A stretch of DNA of 64,000 bases from Lingula anatina (Eukaryota > Brachiopoda > Lingulata > Lingulida > Lingulidae): positions 362,066-426,065 of the forward strand of contig NW_019773925.1 of assembly GCF_001039355.2 (NCBI RefSeq), written 5' to 3'. Positions 53,101 through 61,149 of this stretch are shown here, piece by piece (position 1 is the first letter of the stretch; each line of letters starts with the position of its first letter). Made by a program: the position numbers and the translations under genes. The notes under the pieces are model-generated. The model saw nothing but the letters and a program-made list of their open reading frames with translations. It had not been told where the DNA came from and did not search any database.

Positions 53101-56100
53101 TATACTATCTGTTTTATGTGATCATCCCTGTGTAGCATCATCCACCCACACACACGCTGGCACATAAGTCATTTACAGGGACACATCAAGCATAAAGTCT
53201 GTGCACTGGGCAACACAATTTGCAAGGTATTCCCATTTTCAGACTGTGATGGTACTCAAAACATAACAATTACATGTTGATGTCTCCTAATTCTGTCATT
53301 ATCTTGTTCTTACAGATAGGAAAACCACAGTTCCGCCCTTGTAAATTCACCCATACAACAGAACTCAAAGTTTTAATGATAGTAAATAGTAACCCCATAC
53401 TAGATTGCACGTACTTTATTTTTTAAAAAGGGGGTGGGGTTATCAGTAATAGGCTAATTTTATGTGAAGAACAAAATGTTATTACCCATGGTAATCTTGC
53501 AGTACAATACAATGAAATTAATTTCAAGTTACAAACAGTTGATAATGACAACTATTCACCAAAAATAAATAAATAAATAATAATAAAAATAAATAGATAA
53601 ATGAAGCAGATACATGTGTGGCACTCATTAAACAAGCAGCGTTTTCACTGTGGTATCTGTCCTGATTAAACTGATTGACTTATCATCTATCTGAGCTCTG
53701 TTACAATTTGCCCATCTACAGGCTCTTCTGAACATTGGAAACTGGCAGACTTTTGTTTAAAAAATCATCAGAAGTGGATAGGAAAAAATAATTGATTATA
53801 TGTTTTTATGTTGGTTCCACAACCTAAAGGACACTAGTTACAAGCTGATAAAAAAAAATAGATTATATGTTTCTTTGTTGGTTCTGCAACTTAAAGGTCA
53901 CTAGAAATTTATTAAGTCACTTCTTTCATCTCATTTTTATTATGAAGTTAATTTTCCATAAAGTCACAGGTTATAATGACCTCTGAAACCTTGTTTATTG
54001 GGTCTGAGCATCATATCTTCCTGATACAGACCACTTAGATATCAGACTGTCCACCACTACATCCAATACAGTGACCACTAACTGCCCAGAAGCCACAGTA
54101 TGCTGACCAATAATGATTTGGACTGGGTGGACGTGTCTGTTTAGATAGTGTATGATAGGGATTACAGGCACAAGAGAGTGAATCACAGAGAGAGATAAGA
54201 TGCATCTCTGTGATACCCAAACCGAAGGTTATGTAAGACACTCTTAGTGAATGACGGAAGCGAGGAGAGTTGTCTCCGATATGCCGTGTCGTTGTTTTTA
54301 TTGACGGTTTCATTGAGATGATTAGATGGCCTTTTGATAAGATTGCCACAAATTTCGGGATTTTCTGTGTGAATCATTCTTAAAAAGTTGATCTGAAAAT
54401 GATGAGCTGATATCCTCAAAGAAGCTGCCTACCCCTTAACTATGTGATATAAAATATGGTGACTCCAAAAAAGTGACATTTATGCGGGGTTTTTTGTCAT
54501 TGAGTCAATGGCCTTTCTTTCTGCTACTTTTTTTAACCAAGTAATCCATTACATATAATGTTAAATGCGTGTTATATATATAAATTTTAAATGTTGGAGT
54601 CAATTATACAGTCACCATTACATGATTTAGGCACTAAAAGAAATCTCCAGATGTATTCACAAGAGGTCTAAATTTACCCGGAAATTGTCTTAATGATGTC
54701 ATAGGAGGAATAGGACAACATAAGAACCCATCACATCTTAGGGTTATAAATATTATCTTGACCAGTTAAGATCATGATGTGACTTCAGTTACCATATTGA
54801 TTGTTTAACTTATGTCTGGTGTGAATGCATTTGCCAGGAGATTCTTAGTTTTTTCAGGATTTTCAGACAGTATGTTGCATGCTACCAGTATATTTCTGTC
54901 ATGAGAATGAATCTTAGTGTAATTTCACTGGTGCTGCAAAGAAAAACATGTTGATATGTAAAAAAAAAAAGAAAAAAGAAAAGAAAAAAGCTGTGCCAAG
55001 CAAGCAAAATTAATTTATTGTTAAAATTCTATTTCCCCCATTTTCCCCTCATCAAAATAATTTTGTATAATGATTTTTTATCTTCCTGAAAAATATGCAT
55101 CATTTGCATAGATTTGGCTTTGGCACAACAGTGCTAAGATATCTTACATTACGCAAAGAGAAAAAATAACCTTGTGTTAATAAATAATACACATATTGTG
55201 GAGGAGGGGTAGCTGTGGGCTGAAGATTATTGACCTTACATATCAAATTAATATTAATAATAATAGTAAGGATATTACTGTTGCAGTCCCTGAAAACGGT
55301 TAAAATGTGCATAACATTTATTTAGTGAAATTTTCTTATCATTGTTTATGTTAGCATCAAAATATAAAAGGTCATTTTAATAGCAAAGTTTGCAGATAAT
55401 TTTATACTGTCTTTTCTTTGATAACATACTGGTAGAATTACTGTATGTCAGTGTTACCAAGCCTAGAATATTTTTAAGCAGAAATGGCATAAGAATCACA
55501 ATGAAATGATCTGCTCCAAGCCAATTATCAATCACAAAGTCATGTTGACAGATGAACAGCAGTGGTATAGCTTTATTGGGTTGGAACAGATATAAATAAG
55601 TCTCACAATATGTTTAGCATAACAACAAATAAACAAATATTCTGTGATAGTGAACCTAAAGATCCTAGTGGGTGTGGATGGCTATCTAGTTTTTCCAGGG
55701 TGTGTGTGCTTTGTAATCTCTTGTATTGCATGGTTTCATTTAGTTAATGGCGCTTAGGTTCAGTTGTAAAAAATATCTTTGTTCGCTTTGACGTCAGATC
55801 TGAAAGGATATTGAGTCATTGGGGAGATGTGTTTCAGTACTCTACACAATGCGAAGCAGAACAACATGATGATCAATCGAAATAAAACTACACAAATATA
55901 AATAAATTATATATTTGCACAATTAAATGATCACAACTTAATAAAAAATAAATTAGAGTGAGAGTTGCGAAAATATATAAAGTGCTAGATTTTTGTTCCA
56001 TTTCAATGCAAAGTCACAAATGTGCTTTATTTATTTATTTATCACGTTATTTTATTTTTTCTTTCTTTCTTTATTTTTTGCAACATCTGGCTTTTGATAA

Positions 56101-58921
56101 TCCTGTTAATACATGTTCCCCTTATCAATTATACACATTACTACAATCTTCCCCGTTTTCTGTACAAAGTCACCAGACCCACACTCACTCCCACTGTGCA
56201 ACGGTATACCCCTGGACAAAGGACCACAGTAGTCCCCAGTCCCCTGCCTGGGTCCCTGTTCATGTCACATCACAGGAATCTAGACTGTGTTAGTGTTGAA
56301 GTGGTGCCTCTGTCCCCTGCCCCCCTGTCCTAGCTGTGACTTGTACACATAGATACCAGGGGAGGTGTTACCTGTGGACACAGCGTGACACCTGACATCC
56401 AGGGGTTGTCAATTCTCCAGTGGTTTCACTTGGATGTTTTTAGAAGTTTATGTCCATTTTTTGTGTCATAACAAAACTGAACTACATTTATAGGTCATTG
56501 ATTAAAGATATTTGGTACATAATACAACATAAAATTTAGTATTTAAATAGTCTCTTATTTTATGGACTTCTTGTTGGGAGATGGTTAATTGTAGAGTAGA
56601 ATGTAAAAAAAAACATTTGTTTGTTTATGTAATTATTTGTCAACTTCGTGAATGATAACAGTTTGTATTTCAACAAACTTATTGACAGATGAATAATTTT
56701 GTTTAATTTTTGCTGTAGGACAATTTAAAAGATTTCTTTTTTTATTTTTCAGGGCGTAAAACAAAAAGTCTGGAGTCTTCCCCCATTCCACAGAAGAGGA
56801 AAAGGGATGGTAAGTATGGTGTGACATAAGCAGGCTGTTCACCTGTATACCAGCAAATACACACTGGAGACATTAAGGGCTCATTCCCAATAAAACTATC
56901 ATTCTACTTGGATCGATCTAACTCCGTGGAGTCTCTCACTGAATGCAGTCAGGTCAACAGTTTAACACACCTCCTTTAGGCAAAGAGCAGAATACAAAAG
57001 GAGGCTTTAAATCTGATTGCACTCAGCAACAGTCCCTGCAGCGTTGGATTGATCTATGTAGAACATTTGTTTCATTAGAAATGGGACCTTAAAATTTCCC
57101 CAAACACATGTCACCTATTATGTGCTTGGGAATAAAAAGTGAGGTGTGCACAAGACTTGCCTCCAGCTGGTGTTGATTTTTCAAAGCAGCACTTGCGAAG
57201 TTTCATGACCATTTGAAAAATAAAAACTAATCATGCATTGAGATATCTTAGAAAATCCTCAAACTTGAATAATGGTGTGGAGGATGACTTGGATCATGTA
57301 CGCTTAGTCTACAATGTAAACAAAATGTTTTGCCTTAGGTTTTGTTTTTGTAGATGGAAAAATATTTGTATTGATTAAATTGAGTTATTAATAAATTTAT
57401 TACACATGAGCATGGTGTTATATGATTTGGAGCTACATGAATCGTATCTGGTCCCATCTTTTCAGGTAACACAACATACCTTTGGGAGTTCTTATTACAA
57501 CTGCTACAAAACAAAGAGACGTGTCCGCGGTATATCAAATGGACCAGCAGAGAAAAAGGGATCTTCAAACTGGTGGACTCTAAGGCAGTGTCCAAACTAT
57601 GGGGAATCCACAAGAATAAACCAGATATGAACTATGAAACTATGGGGCGAGCTTTACGGTGAGTGGGTCATGGACATTTCTCTAGACGGGGAAGAGGAAT
57701 GCTGTGAACGGTGATGAGAGTTAAGTGGTAGTGTGTGTGGTCTGTATGATTTCGTGTGTGGGCACACACATGCATGCATACATGCACACGTACATGCACA
57801 CACACACACACACACACAGATATAAAAACGGTAATTTAAAAAATATAGTGAGATCTCTGTGCAAGGCACTAGGACATGGTTACATTTTCATTTTCAGTTG
57901 TGTGGCAACCAAACCCTTGTAGGGAAAAAAATTGTCATAATGTAACATCAGATGCATCTGCTGCCTCAGTGGGTACTGTTTACCAGAGTTATTGGGTTCC
58001 TTCAGAGGTGAAACGGTGTCATATTAGTGTCTGTCACTGATGGGTTCTAAGCAGTACACCTTATGTAATGTGTGAAACAGACAGTAACCAGTCCATATTT
58101 GAAAATTATAGAACAGATTTTTTAAAGTCTGAATTAATGGCTTGCCATTTAGATTACATGTTGTCCATTTCCAGTTTAAATTTAGCCGTTGTGCGTTCTC
58201 TTATTTATTTATTGTTTTGCACTTAAAAAAGAATTTTTGGGTAGGGCACAAGTAAGGAATGTCATGTTACCAAGTGCAGAGAAGTCTGCCAACATTTTTT
58301 TCTGTCAAAATAATTAGACAAGTTGGTTCCTAGTGGAATAAGACTGGTAGATAAGCTGTGATCGTGTTTCTAACCAGGTATTGACGTAAATAGATAAGTC
58401 GTCACCGTGGCAACAACACTAGAGAATTGGTTGACTGTCCTTTAAAATATCCTCACTTCATAAGGGATGCAGGCTTAATTATAGAAGTGGATTCGTCACT
58501 GTCTGGTATTTCAAAAAAGAAAACAGGTTGTGGTAAATGTTGCATGTCTGCTGAATGTAGCCATTATGTTTTGGTGAATGTCACCAGTCGGCTTATCGTG
58601 GTTCAGGATGCTTTTTACTCACAGACTTATTAGTTGTCTGGGAAACTAAGTCCCGGGGATTGTTTGCCATTTTTTGGTGTAGTAATGATACAATACTTAA
58701 TACAACACAAGCTTGAAACATCGCTCAAATTGATTTTCAGAGAATATAAAAATAGGATTGTACTTTACCATAGTTTCATCTCTCCTCAATGTCATTTGTT
58801 CTTATTTTCCAGGTACTACTATGCTCGAGGTATTCTCAACAAGGTAGATGGACAGAGACTCGTATATCAGTTTGCTGAAGTCCCCAAAGACATTATCGAG
58901 ATTGACTGCAGTCCTTCCTAG
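16977..58921 (+). CDS. ELF1/ELF2-like (E74): ELF1/2/4-type (E74-like) ETS transcription factor, whole gene
   Basis: Nuclear sequence-specific DNA-binding protein; ETS domains recognise GGAA cores. Coding exons of the long form are 16977-17069, 21192-21453, 35797-35940, 42649-42732, 45948-46076, 50689-50835, 56753-56809, 57466-57658 and 58813-58921, giving 405 residues. Two other starts give 305 (from 23211) and 353 (from 31130) residues. N-terminal family motifs are GPSVIV (compare PAVIVE in ELF1/2), [16 protein letters not shown]...HIAMRPD and KKGRKTK. The ETS domain (residues ~309-396) has [24 protein letters not shown] and the recognition helix [14 protein letters not shown]. The protein stops about nine residues after the ETS domain (DIIEIDC, as in insect E74), unlike ~600-residue vertebrate ELF1. 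The duplicate exons at 38595 and 44140 are treated as assembly artefacts. An ELF paralogue split cannot be judged from one locus. Confidence 0.93.
21192..21453 (+). CDS. ELF long isoform, acidic activation-type exon
   Basis: Acceptor ctcacag and donor gtaagt, phase 0 in and phase 1 out. It is rich in Asp, Glu and Ser, with [17 protein letters not shown] near the start (compare the AVIVE block of ELF1/ELF2), a poly-Ser run and a basic end ([11 protein letters not shown]). The final G joins TG of exon 35797 to give KRMKF-V-ETCEK. The acidic composition suggests transactivation, by analogy with ELF1/NERF-2. Confidence 0.85.
22550..23210 (+). promoter_or_regulatory. Candidate internal promoter for the NERF-1-type start
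   Basis: Upstream of the ATG at 23211 are a CCAAT box (CACCCAATAG, near 22585-22594), several CpG-containing patches (CCACGCGAGC near 22638, TTCGCGGATT near 23171) and a TATAAAG (23191-23197) about 14-20 bp before the ATG. This is a plausible second promoter, inferred from the position of the alternative first exon. Confidence 0.4.
23211..23265 (+). CDS. ELF alternative first exon, NERF-1 type (18 codons)
   Basis: ATG GCC GTG AGT ... CAA GCA G|gtaact encodes [18 protein letters not shown] and ends in phase 1, the phase needed to join exon 35797 (next residues VETCEK). Vertebrate ELF2 isoform NERF-1, as I remember it, starts with a similar short peptide containing LDLL..AVE just before the same MAAEALL-like block. 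So both the peptide and the splice phase match. A donor-like GTGAGTAAGG inside the exon would be out of phase and is ignored. Confidence 0.65.
23749..24316. other. Assembly gap, 568 N
   Basis: Run of N beginning right after a poly-T tract, within the intron between exon 23211 and exon 31130. Nothing can be said of its content. Confidence 0.99.
24317..30150 (+). other. Long ELF intron, no genes seen
   Basis: AT-rich sequence with many short homopolymers. I find no open frame with a plausible splice context and no recognisable transposon ends. A weak tandem TTATT/ATTATT tract lies near 28900-28940. Confidence 0.5.
30160..31129 (+). promoter_or_regulatory. Candidate internal promoter and 5' UTR for the third ELF start
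   Basis: GC content rises compared with the flanks. A CLEAR/M-box-like GGTCATGTGACTCAC near 30767-30781 and an ETS consensus AGGAAGTG (30784-30791) sit ~340 bp before the ATG at 31130. The stretch from ~30800 to 31129 is stop-rich and would be 5' UTR. The AGGAAGT site would allow self-regulation or ETS input. The start site is inferred. Confidence 0.4.
31130..31328 (+). CDS. ELF alternative first exon with DLS motif
   Basis: The ATG lies in CCATCATGT and the exon ends in phase 1 at T|gtgagt, so the codon completed with exon 35797 is TTG (Leu). It encodes ~66 residues starting [20 protein letters not shown], then KKPKLEL, Pro/Thr-rich SP/TP sites (TPTTPTTPT) and a basic end (KKNMLKRY). VLDLSIKK resembles the P-x-D-L-S-x-K motif bound by the corepressor CtBP. 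I do not recognise a vertebrate counterpart of this N-terminus. It parallels Drosophila E74, where distinct promoters give A and B proteins. Confidence 0.8.
33683..36491. repeat. Tandem duplication 1, left copy (~2.8 kb)
   Basis: The whole block from CTCAAATGGTGGAGACTGCT to the TG/G-run before the N at 36492 recurs at 36494-39299 in the same order and orientation, with scattered single-base changes and small indels. It includes an ELF exon (35797-35940). Confidence 0.95.
35797..35940 (+). CDS. ELF common exon with [12 protein letters not shown] motif
   Basis: 144 nt, phase 1 in and out, acceptor ttcttctag and donor gtaaaa. It encodes the ELF1/2/4-conserved block [12 protein letters not shown] (compare EAAEALLNMDSP of ELF1) and then a Gln-rich [12 protein letters not shown]. 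All three alternative starts can splice here. A second copy at 38595-38738 differs by synonymous changes (GATTCC/GACTCT) and one TGT/TGC, and has donor gtgaat. Confidence 0.9.
36492..36492. other. Single-N join between duplicate blocks
   Basis: One N sits between a poly-G run and the start of the second copy. This is typical of a scaffolder placing contigs that should have overlapped. Confidence 0.9.
36494..39299. repeat. Tandem duplication 1, right copy, likely haplotype duplicate
   Basis: Near-identical to 33683-36491. The junction is one N (36492) and both copies end at the same (TG)n/poly-G tract, the right one running straight into a 165-N gap. This looks like two alleles assembled in series. 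Confidence 0.95.
38595..38738 (+). CDS. Duplicate of the MAAEALL exon
   Basis: Same length and phase as 35797-35940, with an identical protein. It lies in the right copy of the 2.8-kb duplication. If real and included it would insert 48 residues in frame, but the near-identical intron flanks point to an uncollapsed allele. Confidence 0.6.
39300..39464. other. Assembly gap, 165 N
   Basis: Follows (TG)n and poly-G at the end of the right-hand duplicate. Confidence 0.99.
40067..40113. repeat. Compound (TC)n(TG)n microsatellite
   Basis: About nine TC units run directly into about fourteen TG units in an ELF intron. No gene is seen from 39465 to 41523. Confidence 0.95.
41524..43016. repeat. Tandem duplication 2, left copy (~1.5 kb)
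   Basis: Begins GTGTTGGAAGTCTTATAAAT and ends at the N at 43017. The same sequence restarts at 43018 and runs to about 44506. It contains the ELF exon at 42649. Small differences occur (for example GGGTGGTTAAAGCAC versus GGGTGAGCAC). Confidence 0.95.
42649..42732 (+). CDS. ELF common exon, [13 protein letters not shown] motif
   Basis: 84 nt, phase 1-1, with a long poly-T tract before the CAG acceptor. It encodes [20 protein letters not shown] then [10 protein letters not shown] sites and DSGYSDPES suggest phosphorylation, and DSG resembles the core of phosphodegrons, though the spacing is not the canonical DSGxxS. Its copy at 44140-44223 has only synonymous changes (AGC/AGT, GAT/GAC). Confidence 0.88.
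43018..44506. repeat. Tandem duplication 2, right copy, likely haplotype duplicate
   Basis: Near-identical, same-orientation copy joined by a single N at 43017. It carries the exon copy at 44140-44223. Confidence 0.95.
44140..44223 (+). CDS. Duplicate of the PPSPADSG exon
   Basis: Same length, phase and protein as 42649-42732, within the right copy of duplication 2. Probably the second allele rather than a second exon. Confidence 0.6.
45948..46076 (+). CDS. ELF common exon with HIAMRP motif
   Basis: 129 nt, phase 1-1, acceptor ttttcag and donor gtgagc. It encodes [14 protein letters not shown], a Pro/Gln/Phe/His stretch, and THIAMRP. ELF2 has a similar order (EVFVPP...FIHAAMRPD), so this block is an old ELF1/2/4 feature. 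Asp follows from the next exon. Confidence 0.88.
46225..46390. mobile_element. 166-bp MITE, CAGGGGCGTAACCAG ends
   Basis: Terminal inverted repeats CAGGGGCGTAACCAG / CTGGTTACGCCCCTG, flanked by a 5-bp direct repeat CTTAT (46220-46224 and 46391-46395). An inner direct repeat TGTGCGTACAATTTT occurs twice. It is non-coding. The ends resemble hAT-type elements, but a 5-bp target duplication is shorter than the usual 8, so the family stays open. Confidence 0.85.
50077..50114. repeat. (TC)19 microsatellite
   Basis: Uninterrupted TC dinucleotide run in an ELF intron. Confidence 0.97.
50689..50835 (+). CDS. ELF common exon, acidic and SP-rich
   Basis: 147 nt, phase 1-1, acceptor gttccag and donor gtgagt. 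It encodes [20 protein letters not shown], then [19 protein letters not shown] and IKK. The end joins GRKTK of the next exon to rebuild the KKGRKTK block seen in ELF1, which supports direct splicing to 56753. Confidence 0.88.
51495..51704. other. Assembly gap, 210 N
   Basis: Both edges carry the same poly-T/poly-G motif, so the true gap may be a short homopolymer-rich stretch. Confidence 0.99.
51705..56169 (+). other. ELF intron, no exon seen
   Basis: AT-rich with A-rich simple repeats (AAATAAATAAATAA near 53570, A/G-rich near 54961-54990) and short CA tracts near 53040-53160. I see no supported gene on either strand. Confidence 0.5.
56170..56333 (+). CDS. Possible alternative terminal exon of ELF lacking ETS
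   Basis: A GC-rich island in an AT-rich intron. With an acceptor at tctgtacaaag (AG 56168-56169), the incoming phase 1 from exon 50835 reads an open frame of 54 residues, starting [16 protein letters not shown] and rich in Pro/Thr/Ser, to TAG at 56331-56333. An ATTAAA lies ~165 bp further on. It would give an ELF isoform without DNA-binding domain. The acceptor is weak, and the constitutive splice to 56753 skips it. Coding status is uncertain. Confidence 0.3.
56753..56809 (+). CDS. ELF common exon, basic GRKTK/KRKRD
   Basis: 57 nt, phase 1-1. It encodes [19 protein letters not shown]: two basic clusters (GRKTK, KRKR) flanking an SSP site just before the ETS domain. This is a likely nuclear localisation signal and matches the KRKKGRKTK...SP segment of ELF1. 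Confidence 0.9.
56874..57093. mobile_element. Palindromic MITE, copy 2
   Basis: Same arms as the element in the WBP4 intron: CATTCCCAATAAAAC...GATCGATCTAAC...CACTGAATGCAGTCA, with the inverted arm ending ...GTTTCATTAGAAATGGGACC. It lies in the intron just before the ETS exons. The copies have diverged, so the family is not very recent. Confidence 0.7.
57466..57658 (+). CDS. ETS domain exon 1
   Basis: Phase 1 in, phase 2 out, acceptor cttttcag and donor gtgagt. It encodes [20 protein letters not shown], then the winged-helix core [24 protein letters not shown] and the recognition helix up to [11 protein letters not shown]. The DNA-contacting arginines (GRALR) are intact. This is the strongest protein match in the window after WBP4. 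Confidence 0.97.
58813..58921 (+). CDS. ETS domain exon 2 and C-terminus
   Basis: Completes Arg, then [20 protein letters not shown] and [15 protein letters not shown], stop TAG (58919-58921). The second conserved Arg after YYY is kept. Vertebrate and fly ELF/E74 usually have YYYQRGILAKV; here Gln is Ala and Ala is Asn. There is no long C-terminal domain. Confidence 0.96.
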
Positions 58922-60325
58922 GAATTCTGGGAACACATAGCTTCTGTTAATGGCAGCACTCTGTACATATGTTGATAATATAGTATCTTTTTGAATGGGA
59001 AAATGGGGAGGGAGTCAAACATGGAAGGAAGAAAAGCAGTTGAAAACGATGTGGTGGCAAACTAAGACATGGTGTTTGGCACAGACTTAAGAGAAAAGAG
59101 AAATGGATGATGTGAAGGTGTTAAAATAGGACACTGGTGACCTCCAGGTGACCTGGTCACTGTGGGTGACCTCCTGGTTGACCTCCAGGATAGATATCCA
59201 CAGAACTCGTCAGTATGTTTTAAAAACTAGAAGTGGATGTGAAGAGGCAGGGCCAGGCTGAACCAGAAGTTGACAGCCCCCCAGCACATGAGAAAAACAG
59301 AGCTTGGTGTATGTCACCTTAAAAAAGGGGGAAAATAATAGATATGACACAACATGCAAAGTAATGGCTAGGGAAAATGACCTGTCATCTTTGGTGCATC
59401 TGCCATGTGGAGATGTCTGAAAAGGACCGTGATAGTCTCTTTCAGATGGTGGCTGCTCACCAGTTGAATGACTGATGTCCAGTCCTGTTGAAAAATGTCA
59501 TTTCCTCTACGTATGTCCACACTTGATACTTCACGTGAATATCCAAACTGTGCCATAAACTCATTCTTCCTTATGTAAATATACATAGCAATATGTGATG
59601 AGCAGAAAATGGCAGTTTTCGTGGTGTTGTTTATACAATGTATGTGCTGTGTTCAAGGAAAGCACAAGCTCAGTTATAAAGAGCAAAAAAAAGAAAAATG
59701 AGATATTTGAAACAGGGTGAGGAAAGTTTACAGACCTAGCATGCAGATGCAATTTTGGTGCTGTAACTTCACTGTGGACTGCATTCAATTTAAAACCAAA
59801 AATTGTTCCAATCTGAACATGTTTACCTGAAAGGTATTTGATTTCCCAGAAGGTATCTGATATTTTCTTTGATGTAATAAAACTTACAGTGATATTTAGT
59901 ACAGGATAGCAAATTTATGTGGTACCATAAGCTCAGAGATAGTTACTTACTGCAAATTAAAGCCCGTGCCTTTCATTAGGCATAGGTGATATATATATAT
60001 AAATGTCCCCTGCCTATGGTATAGGTTCATTGTGACATCATTCTTCATAGTAGTGCTCTAAGCCTCTTATAAATGGTGTGATCTCAATTTTGTATATAGT
60101 GTGAATAATCTATATAATAATCAGTAACTATGTAAATGTTTTAAAAACAAAAACAAAATGCACAAATTGTATTATATCAGAAAATTATATACAGAACACT
60201 TTTACAGTGGTTTTTATGTAAAAGTACACCGAGGACTGAATTTGTAGAATCATAGATACAATCTTGCCATCTTGGTCTATAGTGTGTGTTTTTCAAAGTC
60301 CAATAAAACTTTCAAAGTTTGGTAG
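58922..60325 (+). other. ELF 3' untranslated region
   Basis: Non-coding sequence after the stop, with polyadenylation signals AATAAA at 59876-59881 and 60302-60307. A third (61125-61130) would give a longer form. The region is rich in ATTTA-like and TGTA motifs. Confidence 0.6.
60302..60307 (+). terminator. Polyadenylation signal AATAAA (ELF)
   Basis: CCAATAAAACTTTC, followed within ~30 bp by T/G-rich sequence (GTTTGGTAGATCTGTGT), a typical animal cleavage context. Confidence 0.55.
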
Positions 60326-61149
60326 ATCTGTGTATTTGTATGAAATTGTTTTTGAAATCTTTCTGCTCTGTATACGTATTTTTCTGCAGTGTACAATAGT
60401 TCATAATTCTTTAATTTTTGTCATATAACATGGTTTCATGTGTGTCCAGGTAGTCCCAGTTTGAAGTTAATTTCTCACAAATAGCAAATTCATTTCCTGA
60501 GATTGAGAAATGTGTAAGTGTTGAACAGGAGTATCATTTTCTTTTAATTGTTGCAATGTAGATCATTTGCTTTCAATAGCGAGTAGAGAGGAAATGCCTG
60601 AAATTATTAATAAACATAACGGAAGTGATTTTGTCACACTAGGTTGATGTTCCATTGTTTCAAGTTAAACCTGTATAGAAACCAGACCAGGAACTGAGCT
60701 ATTCTCAGTTGGCCTCTTAACTGTTAGTTCATATAAGATAACTGATTAGGATTAATGTTAAATCGGAACTCGTGAATTAAGCAGCTTAGATTCAGCTATA
60801 CATTGTGGCAGTGTTTTACTTGTAAGGTGTTTTTAATTGTGAAGGTTGTTTTATTAAAAATATCAGTTTTTTTTTTTAAATTTGCCTGGGGCTCCAGGCA
60901 GCGGGTGATATCTGATATGTATGATGGTAACACGGATGGACAGAGCAGAAAGTTGATATAAACCTGTGCAGAGCTTCAAATTAAGAAATTATATATCCAA
61001 GAATTCTGAAACTATATGCTTCACACTGCAGTGATGCTACCTTAGTGAGATATTTACTAGGTTCTGCATATATACATATTACAGGTACTGTTATTTTTGT
61101 TTTAAGTTTGTTTTAAGTCCTCGAAATAAAGCACTACTGCTGGAAGTGA

